Assembly: GCA_050249615.1 (NCBI GenBank)
Contig: JBFWQE010000002.1
Span: 1 to 64,000, forward strand
Source: VFZN01 sp050249615
GTDB lineage: Bacteria > Acidobacteriota > Vicinamibacteria > Vicinamibacterales > UBA2999
DNA: 64,000 bases
Direction of reading: 5' to 3'
Shown: positions 1 to 8,804 of the stretch, in pieces
How positions within the stretch are numbered: the first letter of the stretch is position 1
Layout of the letters: every line of letters begins with the position of its first letter
Notes under the pieces: generated by a model
Told to the model about the DNA's origin: nothing
Databases searched by the model: none
Seen by the model: the letters and a program-made list of their open reading frames with translations, nothing else
Made by a program: the position numbers and the translations under genes

Positions 1-2
1 TG

Positions 3-566
3 TACGAGAGTGCCGCCACGCGCGGGATGCCGCCATCGGTGTATCGGCGGGGCGGCGCGGGGATGCAGATGGCGTACTCCATCGTGCCCTGCCCGCTCGG
101 CCGCCTGCTCGTCGCGACCACGGCGAACGGCGTGTGCGCGGTGAAGATCGGCGACTCGGATGCGCAGCTGGCCCGGGACCTCAGGCAGGAATATCGCGCG
201 GCGGAGATCCGGGAGGGTGAGAAGGCCCGCCACGACTGGGTCCGGGCCATCGTCCAGCACCTGCGCGGCGAGCTGCCGGCGCTTGATCTGCCCATCGACG
301 TGCGTGCGACGGCGTTTCAGTGGAAGGTGTGGCGAGCGTTGCAGGCCATCCCGTACGGCGAGACGCGCCCGTACGCGGAGGTGGCGCGCTCCATCGGCGA
401 GCCCCGCGCCGTGCGCGCCGTGGCGAGGGCCTGCGCGACGAACCCGGTCGCCCTGGTCGTGCCGTGCCACCGCGTGGTGCAGAGCGGAGGCGGGCTGGGC
501 GGCTACCGGTGGGGCGTGGAGCGGAAGAAGAAGCTGCTGGCACGCGAGGCCGGGAAGGGGGACTAG
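3..566 (+). CDS. ada: Ada-type O6-methylguanine-DNA methyltransferase, 3' part (5' end outside window)
   Basis: This protein removes methyl groups from O6-methylguanine by transferring them to its own cysteine. The frame is open from the first base of the window, and the residues before the first ATG (YESAATRGMPPSVYRRGG) match the linker that joins the AraC-like and methyltransferase parts of Ada proteins. The gene therefore starts upstream, and the ATGs at 27 and 63 are probably internal. The acceptor site PCHRV is visible with its cysteine codon at 465, followed by the glycine-rich GGGLGGYRWG segment. Whether the missing N-terminus carries the full Ada phosphotriester and AraC domains cannot be seen. 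A stand-alone Ogt starting at 63 is the alternative. Confidence 0.88.
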   Translation, partial: YESAATRGMPPSVYRRGGAGMQMAYSIVPCPLGRLLVATTANGVCAVKIGDSDAQLARDLRQEYRAAEIREGEKARHDWVRAIVQHLRGELPALDLPIDVRATAFQWKVWRALQAIPYGETRPYAEVARSIGEPRAVRAVARACATNPVALVVPCHRVVQSGGGLGGYRWGVERKKKLLAREAGKGD

Positions 567-571
567 TCAGC

Positions 572-767
572 GGTTCCCAGGTTCTCGGGTTCTCAGGTTC
601 TGGGGTTCTGGGGTTCTGGGGTTCTGGGGTTCTCAAGTTCTGGGTTCTCAGGTTCGGGGGTGCGGTTGCTATGCCTGCTGCAGCGCAGAACTCCAGAACT
701 CCAGAACTCCAGAACTCCAGAACCCGAGAACCCGAGAACCCGAGAACCCGAGAACCCGAGAACCCCA
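572..767. repeat. Convergent microrepeat hairpin R1 (GGTTCTGGG words)
   Basis: The left arm (572-659) is a string of 8-10 bp words such as GGTTCTGGG and GGTTCTCGG. The right arm (687-767) is the same vocabulary in reverse complement (CCAGAACTC, CCGAGAACC). About 27 bp containing CTGCTGCAG separate them. The whole gap between the two plus-strand genes can fold into one long imperfect stem that ends 18 nt before the next start codon. It shows no coding sequence and no T-tract. Confidence 0.85.
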
Positions 768-772
768 GCCTG

Positions 773-778
773 TTAATA
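773..778 (+). promoter_or_regulatory. Candidate -10 box for a leaderless start
   Basis: TAATAT lies 7 nt before the GTG at 786, the spacing expected if transcription begins at the start codon. No convincing -35 is seen because the upstream DNA is the R1 arm. Confidence 0.3.
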
Positions 779-785
779 TCCCCCC

Positions 786-2018
786 GTGCCCGCCACCCGG
801 TATGGCGTCTCGCCGTGGCTCGACAAGTTCCCTGCCAGCAAGCGCCCCGCCTTTCCTGCCTTCAAATCGAGGGATCCGGTCGAGGTGCCGCTGGTGGTCA
901 TCGGGGGCGGGCTGGCCGGCGTCATGACGGCGTATGCCTGCGCGGCGGCAGGCGTGCGTGTGGTGCTGCTCGAGGCTGACAGGCTCGGCAGTGGGGGCAG
1001 CGGGCTCGGGACAGGCATCGCGTCGGCGGAGGGCAGCACGTCGTTTGTCGAACTCCAGGCCCTGGCTGGCCGCCGCGTGGCACGGGCGCACTTCGAGCAC
1101 GCACACCGTGCGGTGCTGGATCTTGCGGCCGCCGCACGGCGGCTCGGGATCAAGGCCGAGATGGACGCGCGGGATGCCTGGCGCGTCGCGCCCGTCGGCT
1201 ACCCCACCAAGGCGCTGCAGAAGGACGTGGACGAGCGCCGCGGGGCGGATCTCGACGCGACGTGGCACAAGCCCGCGGCCGTGGCCAGGTCCGTGGCTGT
1301 CGAGGTGGCAGGTGGGGCGCGACTGCCCGGCTGGGCCCAATGCGACCCCTATCGCCTGCTGCTGGGTTTTGCCAGGGCGGCGGTTGCGCGCGGCGCGCAG
1401 ATCTACGAGCGGTCCGCCGTGACGAGGGTGACCTTCGATCGGAAGGTGGCGACCGTCGTGACGGGTACGGGACGCATCACGGCGGCGCGCGTGGCGCACT
1501 GCACGGGTGAGCCCACCGCCCTGGTCAAGGCCCTCGTGCGCCACTTCCGTCTCGAGGAGCGCGCGGTCGTGCTCAGTGCGGAGCTGCCCAGGGTCGTGCG
1601 CAAGGCGGTCGGCCCGCGCGCCAGCATCGTCACCGACATCGAACGGCCCGCGCACCTGATCCGGTGGACCGGCGATCACCGCGTGATGGTGGCCGGCGCG
1701 GACGGCCCGCGCCTCCCTGTGCGGCTGCGCGAGAAGGCCCACGTGCAGCGGACGGGCCAGCTCATGTACGAACTGACCCGGCTCTACCCCGACATCTCCG
1801 GGGTGCTGCCGGCGTACGGATGGTCCATCCCGCTGGCGCACAGCCACGACGGCGGGCTCTACGCCGGACCGCACCGGAACTTTCCTCACCAGCTCTTTGC
1901 CCTCGGCACCCTGCACGATCCCGCGCGGGCCTACCTCGCCAGCCGCATTCTGCTGCGGCACGTGACCGGCGAGACGACGTCCGACGACGAGCACTTCGGC
2001 TTCGTGCGCAGCCTGTAA
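786..2018 (+). CDS. FAD-dependent oxidoreductase (DAO/GlpO fold)
   Basis: This is a predicted flavoprotein of the glycine/D-amino-acid oxidase fold. The N-terminal Rossmann motif VVIGGGLAGVMTAYACAAAG and the following acidic residue (LLEAD) bind the ADP part of FAD. The 410-residue length is usual for the family, and the C-terminal region (YGWSIPLAHSHDGGLYAGPH) resembles the second FAD-contact strand. No signal peptide or membrane segment is seen, so it should be cytoplasmic. The start is a GTG 18 nt after hairpin R1, with no Shine-Dalgarno but a TAATAT box 7 nt upstream. The substrate cannot be told from the sequence. Confidence 0.82.
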   Translation: MPATRYGVSPWLDKFPASKRPAFPAFKSRDPVEVPLVVIGGGLAGVMTAYACAAAGVRVVLLEADRLGSGGSGLGTGIASAEGSTSFVELQALAGRRVARAHFEHAHRAVLDLAAAARRLGIKAEMDARDAWRVAPVGYPTKALQKDVDERRGADLDATWHKPAAVARSVAVEVAGGARLPGWAQCDPYRLLLGFARAAVARGAQIYERSAVTRVTFDRKVATVVTGTGRITAARVAHCTGEPTALVKALVRHFRLEERAVVLSAELPRVVRKAVGPRASIVTDIERPAHLIRWTGDHRVMVAGADGPRLPVRLREKAHVQRTGQLMYELTRLYPDISGVLPAYGWSIPLAHSHDGGLYAGPHRNFPHQLFALGTLHDPARAYLASRILLRHVTGETTSDDEHFGFVRSL

Positions 2019-2028
2019 TCCACTTGTA

Positions 2029-2100
2029 AAGGACTGTCACGGGTTGCGCGGTCGCCCTGCAGGGACTGTCCCCGTCTTCACCGGGGCTGTCCCCGAAACG
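2029..2100. repeat. Cluster of GGGACTGTCCC-type palindromes
   Basis: Three related words sit in a row: GGACTGTC (2031-2038), CAGGGACTGTCCCCG (2060-2074) and GGGGCTGTCCCCG (2083-2095). The same word recurs at 7984-7999, 21095-21110, 38845-38858 and 40011-40024. Confidence 0.7.
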
Positions 2101-2176
2101 GCGGGTGCGCCTCCGGCGTCGAAGGATCTCGGTGACATATACTCCGAAGTCGGACCTTTCCTGGAGGCGTTCCCCA

Positions 2177-5038
2177 ATGCTCCGCATCATTACTGCATTC
2201 CTACTGGCCCTGGCCACCGTGCTGCCGGCCGCGGCGCAGACCACGGCCATCAACGGCACCATCGAGGGCACGGTCGTGGACGAGCAGGGCGCCGTGCTGC
2301 CCGGCGTCACGGTCACGGTCACCAACGTGGACACGGGTGGCACCCGCTCGGTCATCACGAACGAGAGCGGGCTGTACCGCGCGCCGCTGCTGCCGCTGGG
2401 CACCTACCGGGTGGAGGCCGAGCTGCAGGGCTTCAAGAAGTACGAGCGGAGCGGCGTGACGCTGCGCGCCGGGCAGACGGCGGTCATCGACTTCGAGCTG
2501 AGCGTCGGCACGCTGCAGGAGACGGTGACGGTCACGGCGGACGCGCCGCTGGTGGACCTCGGGAAGATCGAGCAGGGGCGCACGCTGAGCACGGCCGAGG
2601 TGAAGACGCTGCCGCTGACCTCGCGCAACCCGTACAACTTCGCGCTGCTGCAGCCGGGCGTCGTCGGTTTCGAGACCAACGAGTTCGGGGTGCCGCGCCT
2701 CACCGCCAACGGCGCGCTGTTGCGCGTGAACTACCAGGTGGACGGCAGCAACAACACGCAGAAGGATCGCGCTGGCCTGCGCCAGATGCCCATGTCCGAG
2801 GTGATGATCCGCGAGGTCAAGGTCGTCACCTCCGGCTACGCGCCGGAGTTCGGGCAGACGATGGGGCTGGTGTACAACGCCATCACGCCGTCGGGGACCA
2901 ACGCGTTTCGTGGGCAGGCGAGCTACCGCCTGCAGCGGCAGTCGATGGTGGCACGGCCGTTCTACGCGTCGCCCACCGCAACGAAGCCGCCCACGGACGT
3001 CAACGTCTACACGTTCGACCTTGGCGGCCCGATCAAGCGCGACAGGACGCACTTCTTCGGCGGGTACGAGCACACGGAGCGCGACCTGTCGGGCCTGAGC
3101 GTCATCACCATCAGCCAGGCGAACCAGACGGCGCTGGGCCTTCGCGAGCCGGCCTACCAACCGCGCGGCCTGAACACGGAGTTCGCCATCGGCAAGGTGG
3201 ACCATCAGATCAACCAGGCGAACCGCCTGTCGGTGCGCTACATGTTCTTCGACAACTTCATCACGGCGAACGTGGGTGGCGGGCTGACGTCGGCGCAGCG
3301 CGCGACCGACTTCGCGGACCGCCAGCACTCCACGGGCGCGCAGCTCATCTCGACGATTGGCGGCACGGTGCTCAACGAGCTGCGCGTGCAGTACGCGACC
3401 CGCGATCAAAGCCGCGTGCCGAGCGCGCTGTCGGGCACGGGGCCTGCCGTCAACATCTCGGGCGTCGCCAATATCGGCGGCCCGATTGCGAGCGTGAGTG
3501 ACGCAGGGTTCGGCTTCACCCAGAACGTGACGCAGGTGAACAACAGCACCACGTGGCTTCGGGGCGACCACGCGCTCAAGGCGGGGCTGGACCTGCAGTT
3601 CGTCTCCGATTCGCGGACGGCCGCGCCGGCTGCGCTCTATACCTTTGCGAACGTCGCCGCCTACCAGGCGGCGGTGAGCGGTGCCAACCCGTTCGGCTAT
3701 CAGTCGTTCACCCAGTACTTCGGCCTGCCGGAGCTGGAATACAACACCGGCCAGTACGGCTTCTTCGTGCAGGACGACTGGCGCGTGACGCCGACGCTGA
3801 AGCTGCTGTACGGCGTGCGGTACGACCGGTACGGCGTACCGGACGGCGTGGCCGGTGGGCCGATTGCGACCTCGCAGGAGCTCCCGGTGGACAACAACAA
3901 CTTCGCGCCGCGCGTCGGCGTCGTCTGGACGCTGGGTGAGCAGCGCCGCTCCGTGCTGCGGGCGAACACCGGCATCATGTACGACCAGACGCTGAACGCC
4001 ATCTACGAGCAGGCGCTGCAGAACGACGGGACCAACGCGCGGGCCTCGGCGACGCTGCAGCCCACCCAGGCCGGCGCGCCGGCCTTCCCGAACATCCTCA
4101 GCGCCGGCGCGGGCGCCCAGCCGAACACGGCGTGGACGGTGGACCCGGACTTCCAGATCGCGCGGTCGTGGCAGAGCAACGTGCAGTTCGAGCACGCGCT
4201 GAACGACCGCTACTCGTTCGGCGTCGGCGCCTCGTACGTGCGCGGGAACAACCTGCCGGTGGTGACCAACATCAACCTGCAGAACCCCATCGGCACCCTG
4301 CCGAGCGGCATCCCGATCTTCAGCACCAGCGTCGCCACGCGCGTGGACCCGCGCTACAACGTCATCAACGCCACGCAGTCGATCGGCGAGTCGACGTACA
4401 GGAACATGACGTTGCAGCTGACGAGGCGGAACGTGAACGGCATCGGGTTCGACCTGGCCTACACGCTCGGCAAGAGCGAGGACAACGCGCCCATCACCAG
4501 CGCGCTGTCGGTGCAGGGCGACGCGGGTCGCTCGGACATGACGAACCTGGATCGAGACAAGGGCCCGAACATCCTGGATCAGCGCCATACCTTCAGCGGG
4601 AGCATCGTGGCCACGCCGCAGTTCGATCGCGAGGGCGCGCTCGGCGCCATCCTGAACGACAACGTGTTCGGGATCATGATGCAGTTCGCCAGCGGCATCC
4701 CGGTGAACCTGCGGAGCAACCGCGAGCTGAACAACGACGGGACCGGCAGCGACCGCCCGGACGGCGTGTCGCGCAACGCGCTCAACCTGCCCGCCCGCTA
4801 CAACGTGGACTTCCGCTACTCGCGCCGCGTGCGCCTGGGTGGGAACCGCGCCGCCGAGGTCATCGCCGAGGTGAAGAACATCTTCAACACCGTGCAGACG
4901 TCGGGCGTGAACGCGACGATTGCCACTGACACGCTCGGCATCCCGCTGGCGCCGCTGCCGACGAGCGGCGACCAGCTCACGCCGACCGGCGGGTACGAGC
5001 AGCGGCAGTTCCAGCTCGGCTTCAGGTTCATGTTCTGA
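2177..5038 (+). CDS. Oar-like TonB-dependent receptor with carboxypeptidase-regulatory domain
   Basis: This is a predicted outer-membrane beta-barrel transporter of 953 residues. It has a signal peptide (residues 1-21, ending PAAAQ), a carboxypeptidase-regulatory-like domain (about 27-105, with GTVVDEQGAVLPGVTV), a plug region and a long barrel that ends in an aromatic residue (QLGFRFMF). This Oar/SusC-like organisation is greatly expanded in Acidobacteriota, and substrates are rarely known. The ATG at 2177 is chosen because GGAGG lies 9 nt upstream (2163-2167) and a clean signal peptide follows. An upstream in-frame start at 2105 would add 24 basic residues. No TonB box was recognised. A secreted LmbE-type deacetylase follows after repeat R2, which may hint at a glycan substrate. 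Confidence 0.88.
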   Translation: MLRIITAFLLALATVLPAAAQTTAINGTIEGTVVDEQGAVLPGVTVTVTNVDTGGTRSVITNESGLYRAPLLPLGTYRVEAELQGFKKYERSGVTLRAGQTAVIDFELSVGTLQETVTVTADAPLVDLGKIEQGRTLSTAEVKTLPLTSRNPYNFALLQPGVVGFETNEFGVPRLTANGALLRVNYQVDGSNNTQKDRAGLRQMPMSEVMIREVKVVTSGYAPEFGQTMGLVYNAITPSGTNAFRGQASYRLQRQSMVARPFYASPTATKPPTDVNVYTFDLGGPIKRDRTHFFGGYEHTERDLSGLSVITISQANQTALGLREPAYQPRGLNTEFAIGKVDHQINQANRLSVRYMFFDNFITANVGGGLTSAQRATDFADRQHSTGAQLISTIGGTVLNELRVQYATRDQSRVPSALSGTGPAVNISGVANIGGPIASVSDAGFGFTQNVTQVNNSTTWLRGDHALKAGLDLQFVSDSRTAAPAALYTFANVAAYQAAVSGANPFGYQSFTQYFGLPELEYNTGQYGFFVQDDWRVTPTLKLLYGVRYDRYGVPDGVAGGPIATSQELPVDNNNFAPRVGVVWTLGEQRRSVLRANTGIMYDQTLNAIYEQALQNDGTNARASATLQPTQAGAPAFPNILSAGAGAQPNTAWTVDPDFQIARSWQSNVQFEHALNDRYSFGVGASYVRGNNLPVVTNINLQNPIGTLPSGIPIFSTSVATRVDPRYNVINATQSIGESTYRNMTLQLTRRNVNGIGFDLAYTLGKSEDNAPITSALSVQGDAGRSDMTNLDRDKGPNILDQRHTFSGSIVATPQFDREGALGAILNDNVFGIMMQFASGIPVNLRSNRELNNDGTGSDRPDGVSRNALNLPARYNVDFRYSRRVRLGGNRAAEVIAEVKNIFNTVQTSGVNATIATDTLGIPLAPLPTSGDQLTPTGGYEQRQFQLGFRFMF

Positions 5039-5058
5039 CCGCTGAGCGGGAGGGTACT

Positions 5059-5293
5059 CATTGGCGATTGCCGATTGCCAACCGGGCGATTCAGCGGGCG
5101 ATTGGTGATCGGGGCATCTGGCATTCGATCGGGCGATGGGGGGATTCGAGCCCCCGGTCGCCCGCTCCGTTCGCTCCGGCGACCGGCAGATGCTCCAATG
5201 ACGCAATCACCCAATGACGCAATCCGAATGCCCAATGCCCCAATCCCCAATCGCCCAATGAATCGCTCAATCGCCAATCGGCAATCGTCAATG
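5059..5293. repeat. Convergent microrepeat hairpin R2 (GCGATTG words)
   Basis: The left half is built from GCGATTG, GGCGATT and GGGGCAT words. The right half is the reverse-complement vocabulary (CCAATCG, CCCAATG, CAATCAC). The outer 21 bases of the arms pair with two mismatches. At the apex CCGGTCGCC (5154-5162) pairs perfectly with GGCGACCGG (5178-5186). The right terminus contains the ATG of the next gene at 5291. Its terminal word CCATTGACGATTG (reverse strand) is also the left end of R3. Confidence 0.85.
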
Positions 5294-7981
5294 GGCAGGC
5301 GCGTCGCCCTGGTCCTCGTGCTGGCCACGGCGTTCGCCCTGACGCGCTCAGAGGCGCAGCACCAGCTGCAGCCGGTCGCGGCGCTCCGCGGAACGCCGGC
5401 GCTGGAGCTGCAGCTGCGGAAGCTCGATACGGTCGGCACGTTCATGATGACGACCGCGCATCCCGACGACGAGAACAACGCGATGCTGGCCTACTACGGG
5501 CACGGCAAGGGGATGCGGACGACGCTCGTGACAGCGACGCGCGGCGAGGGCGGGCAGAACGAGATCGGCCCCGAGCTGTTCGAGGCCCTCGCGGTGCTCC
5601 GGACCGAGGAGCTGCTGGCCGCGCACCGCTATGACGGCGCGGAGCAGTACTTCACGCGCGCCGTGGACTTCGGCTACTCGTTCTCCATCGAGGAGACGCT
5701 CGAGAAGTGGGGCAAGGAAGAGATCCTCGGCGACTTCGTCCGCATGATCCGCACCATCCGCCCGCACGTCATCGTCGGGTTCGTGTTCGACGGGGAGGGC
5801 GGCGGCCAGCATCACCAGACATCGTCACGGCTGACGGCGGAGGCGTTTCGCGCGGCCGCGGACCCGGCGCGCTTCCCCGAGCAGATCAGGGAAGGACTGC
5901 GGCCCTGGCAGGCAGCGAAGTTCTACTACACCGCCGGGTTCGGCCCGATGGGAGGAGGCCGCGGTGGTGCCGCTCCGCAACCCTCCGGCCCGGGCGCCGC
6001 GAAGCCGCTGATGTTCACCGGCGGCGCCGAGTACGACCCGGTGCTCGGCCGCACCTACAACGAGCTGGCCGGCGAGGCACGCAGCATGCACAAGTGCCAG
6101 GGCATGTCGCAGCTGCTGCCGCTGCCGGGTGATGCCGGGCAGATGGGGCCGGGCAGCATCCGAGCGTACCGCCTGCGCGACACGGTGCTGCCCGACGGCG
6201 TGGATCGCGTCGAGAGCGATCCGTTCGATGGCGTGGACACGAGCCTGGGCTCGCTGGCTGCGTATGCGGGCACAGAGCCCCCGCTGGCGCTGAGGGCCGC
6301 GCTCAACACGATCAGCGCGCACGTGCTGGCGGCTCGCCGCGAGCTGGGCACCGGCGCAAGTGCCGCCACGGTGCCGTCTCTCGTGGGCGGGCTGAACGCC
6401 GTTCGGGCGCTGCGCCGCGACCTGCCGGGGATGGGCCTTGCCGACGACGCCAGATACGAGATCGACTTCCGCCTCGCGCAGAAGGAGTCGCAATTCATCT
6501 CCGCCATCGTGGCGGCCACGGACCTCAGGCTCGAGGCCATCGCCAACGACGGTGTCGTGACGCCCGGACAGCAGGTGGGTGTGCAGCTCATCGCGGCAGC
6601 ACGCGGCTCCGTCCCGGTCGAGTTGAGGTCCCGGGTACTGAACGGCTTCGACCAGGCGACGGAGGAGGGCGGTGTCGTGCCCGCAAACGCACGGCTCACC
6701 GCGGCCCACTTCAAGTACGCCACCGATGCGGCGCGGTTCGTGCTCGATCCGGACGTGCCGTTCGGCCTGCCATTCAGGCCGACCCCCTTCACGGCGACGT
6801 TCACGCTTGCCGTGAGCGGAAACGAGTTCCCCGTGACCGTTCCCGTGCAGGCCCGATCGGAGGGCAACCTGTTCAGCGGCGAGAAGCGTGCCGAGCTGCA
6901 CGTCGTGCCCGCATTTGCCGTGGCGGCCACACCCGAGACGCTCATCGTGCCGACGCGCACCACGCCGGCCAACGCGCGCGGGACGGTGAAGGACGTGCGC
7001 GTCACGGTGGTGAACCACGCGAAGAGCGGAGCGAAGGGCGAGGTGGCGCTCGAGTTGCCCCAGGGCTGGCGCGCCATTCCTCCGACGCAGCCCGTCACGT
7101 TCTCGCGCGAAGACGAGGCCATCACCGTCCGGTTCCAGGTGTCCGTGCCGCCGTCGCCCGCGTTGGCGCCAGCCGCCGCGAAGCCAGGGGGCTCCACGTT
7201 CACGGTGAAGGCGGTCGTCCGCGATGGGGCCACAGCCTACGCTCAGGGCTATCAGCTGGTCGAGTATCCGCACACCACGCGCCGTCACGTGCTGCGGTCG
7301 CCGGAGATCGTTGCCAAGGCCGTGGACGTAGCGGTGCGGCCCGGCGTGAAGGTCGGCTACGTGATGGGTGTGGGCGATCAGGTGCCCGCGGCGCTCGAGC
7401 AGCTCGGGGTGTCGGTCACCCTCATCGGACCCGACGAGCTCGCGTGGGGCGACCTGTCGACCTACGACGTGGTGATGACGGGCGTGCGCGCGTACGAGCG
7501 GCGTCAGGACCTGCGCGCCTACAACCAGCGGCTGCTGGACTACGCCGCGGCCGGCGGCACGGTCATCGTCAACTACAACAAGTTCGAGTTCAACGAGGCG
7601 CAGTACGCGCCGTTCCCCGGCCGTGTCGGTCGCGAGCGCGTGACCGATGAGAACGCCGAAGTGCGCCTGCTGCAGCCACAGCACCCCGTGTTCAACAGTC
7701 CCAATGCCATCGGCCGCGCGGACTGGACCGGGTGGGTCCAGGAGCGGGGACTGTACTTCTTCGACACGCAGGGACGGGATCCGCAGATCCAGGACCTCCT
7801 GGAGTTCGAGGAGCCCTTCGCCTACAACAAGGGCACGAAGCGAGGTGCGCTGGTGGAGGCGAAGGTCGGGCAGGGCCGATGGCTCTATGTCGGGCTCGGC
7901 CTCTGGCGGCAGCTGCCCGCCGGCACGGACGGCGCCTTCCGCCTGATGGCCAACCTGCTGAGTCTCGGGCAGCCGCGGTAG
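5291..7981 (+). CDS. Secreted LmbE/PIG-L family deacetylase with NEW3-like and C-terminal amidotransferase-like domains
   Basis: This is a predicted zinc-dependent N-acetyl hydrolase acting outside the cytoplasm. A signal peptide (residues 1-22) is followed by an LmbE domain with the metal motif AHPDDE at 56-61 and a later HHQTSS. The middle (about 560-640) resembles the NEW3 domain often attached to glycosidases. The last 200 residues (YDVVMTGVRAYERR, GGTVIVNYNK) look like a class-I amidotransferase or ThuA-like fold. The total is 896 residues. The ATG at 5291 is chosen because the signal peptide starts there; reading further upstream only translates repeat R2. No Shine-Dalgarno is present since the leader is the repeat. 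The domain set is known from carbohydrate-linked hydrolases of Acidobacteriota and Bacteroidota. Confidence 0.82.
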   Translation: MGRRVALVLVLATAFALTRSEAQHQLQPVAALRGTPALELQLRKLDTVGTFMMTTAHPDDENNAMLAYYGHGKGMRTTLVTATRGEGGQNEIGPELFEALAVLRTEELLAAHRYDGAEQYFTRAVDFGYSFSIEETLEKWGKEEILGDFVRMIRTIRPHVIVGFVFDGEGGGQHHQTSSRLTAEAFRAAADPARFPEQIREGLRPWQAAKFYYTAGFGPMGGGRGGAAPQPSGPGAAKPLMFTGGAEYDPVLGRTYNELAGEARSMHKCQGMSQLLPLPGDAGQMGPGSIRAYRLRDTVLPDGVDRVESDPFDGVDTSLGSLAAYAGTEPPLALRAALNTISAHVLAARRELGTGASAATVPSLVGGLNAVRALRRDLPGMGLADDARYEIDFRLAQKESQFISAIVAATDLRLEAIANDGVVTPGQQVGVQLIAAARGSVPVELRSRVLNGFDQATEEGGVVPANARLTAAHFKYATDAARFVLDPDVPFGLPFRPTPFTATFTLAVSGNEFPVTVPVQARSEGNLFSGEKRAELHVVPAFAVAATPETLIVPTRTTPANARGTVKDVRVTVVNHAKSGAKGEVALELPQGWRAIPPTQPVTFSREDEAITVRFQVSVPPSPALAPAAAKPGGSTFTVKAVVRDGATAYAQGYQLVEYPHTTRRHVLRSPEIVAKAVDVAVRPGVKVGYVMGVGDQVPAALEQLGVSVTLIGPDELAWGDLSTYDVVMTGVRAYERRQDLRAYNQRLLDYAAAGGTVIVNYNKFEFNEAQYAPFPGRVGRERVTDENAEVRLLQPQHPVFNSPNAIGRADWTGWVQERGLYFFDTQGRDPQIQDLLEFEEPFAYNKGTKRGALVEAKVGQGRWLYVGLGLWRQLPAGTDGAFRLMANLLSLGQPR

Positions 7982-7983
7982 TC

Positions 7984-7999
7984 GGGGACAGTCCCTGTC
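7984..7999. repeat. GGGGACAGTCCCTGTC palindrome
   Basis: A copy of the interspersed GGGACTGTCCC word lies 2 nt after the stop codon of the deacetylase gene. It could form a short hairpin, but no T-tract follows. Confidence 0.55.
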
Positions 8000-8103
8000 G
8001 GATCTCCGCCGATTCTTCCTGCCCGAGGGCTCGGCGGCTCGACAGTGTTTGTGAGCATCGCCGGCGGCTGACTGGGCGGCGAGTTGGTCCCACGGAAGTC
8101 TGC

Positions 8104-8109
8104 TAACGT
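8104..8109 (+). promoter_or_regulatory. Candidate -10 box for a leaderless start
   Basis: TAACGT, preceded by TGC as in an extended -10, ends 7 nt before the ATG at 8117. No Shine-Dalgarno is present. Confidence 0.3.
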
Positions 8110-8116
8110 AGGGTTC

Positions 8117-8803
8117 ATGCGAACCCCCATGGTGCTCATCGTCGCCCTGGCCCTCGTTTCCGCGACCTTCCCCTCGCTGGCGCTGGCGCAGTCGGAAGAA
8201 GCGAAGCGCATTTCAGAGGCGGTGATCGTGTTGTCCGAGATCATGGAAGCCGGCGACCAGTCGGTGCCACGGTCGATCCTCGAGAAGGCCGAAGGCATCG
8301 CCGTCTTCCCCTCGCTGATCAAGGCCGGCTTCATCGTCGGCGGACAGCGCGGGCGCGGCATCCTCAGCGCGCGGGATCCGAAGACGGGGCAGTGGTCGTC
8401 GCCGGCGTTCCTCACCATCACGGGCGGAAGCATCGGCGCGCAGATCGGCGCGCAGGCGGTGGATCTCATCCTGGTGGTGCAGAACCGGCGCGGCCTCGAG
8501 CAGCTGGTGCGGAACCAGTTCAAGATCGGCGCCGATGCCTCGGTAGCAGCCGGGCCCGTAGGGCGTGACGCCAGCGCGTCCACCGACATCCAGATGCGGG
8601 CGCAGATCCTGAGCTACTCGCGCACGCGAGGGCTTTTCGCGGGTGTCACGCTGAACGGCTCCACCATCCGCCAGGATCGAGACGCCAACGATCGCTTCTA
8701 CGGGATGGGCTATCGCACGGGCCAGATCGTGTTCGACCTTCGCGGCGGGGCGCCGGAGCCGGTTGGCGAGTGGAAGGCCGCGCTCGACAAGTACTCCCGC
8801 TAG
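8117..8803 (+). CDS. Exported SYLF (YSC84-like) lipid-binding domain protein
   Basis: The protein has 228 residues and an N-terminal signal peptide ending at ALAQ. The rest matches the SYLF/YSC84 fold: AKGIAVFPSLIKAGFIVGGQRG-like opening, a glycine-rich centre (SIGAQIGAQAVDLILVV) and a closing RGLFAGVTLNGS. In eukaryotes this domain binds phosphoinositides and actin; in bacteria it is usually a periplasmic protein of unknown role. The ATG at 8117 is preferred over an upstream TTG at 8084 because it begins the signal peptide. The gene converges on the epimerase gene with one base between the stops. Confidence 0.85.
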   Translation: MRTPMVLIVALALVSATFPSLALAQSEEAKRISEAVIVLSEIMEAGDQSVPRSILEKAEGIAVFPSLIKAGFIVGGQRGRGILSARDPKTGQWSSPAFLTITGGSIGAQIGAQAVDLILVVQNRRGLEQLVRNQFKIGADASVAAGPVGRDASASTDIQMRAQILSYSRTRGLFAGVTLNGSTIRQDRDANDRFYGMGYRTGQIVFDLRGGAPEPVGEWKAALDKYSR

Positions 8804-8804
8804 G

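Noticed and set aside
5137..5158. GGGGGATTCGAGCCCCC in repeat R2 looks like the T-arm of a tRNA
   Set aside because: No acceptor stem, anticodon arm or D-arm can be built around it; it is at most a tRNA-derived fragment or a chance part of the repeat.
2201..5206. A minus-strand open frame of about 1000 codons opposite the first TonB receptor gene
   Set aside because: The translation is a low-complexity run of Arg, Gly, Ala, Val and His with no domain, and the plus strand has a full receptor with signal peptide and ribosome site. It is an artefact of high GC third positions.
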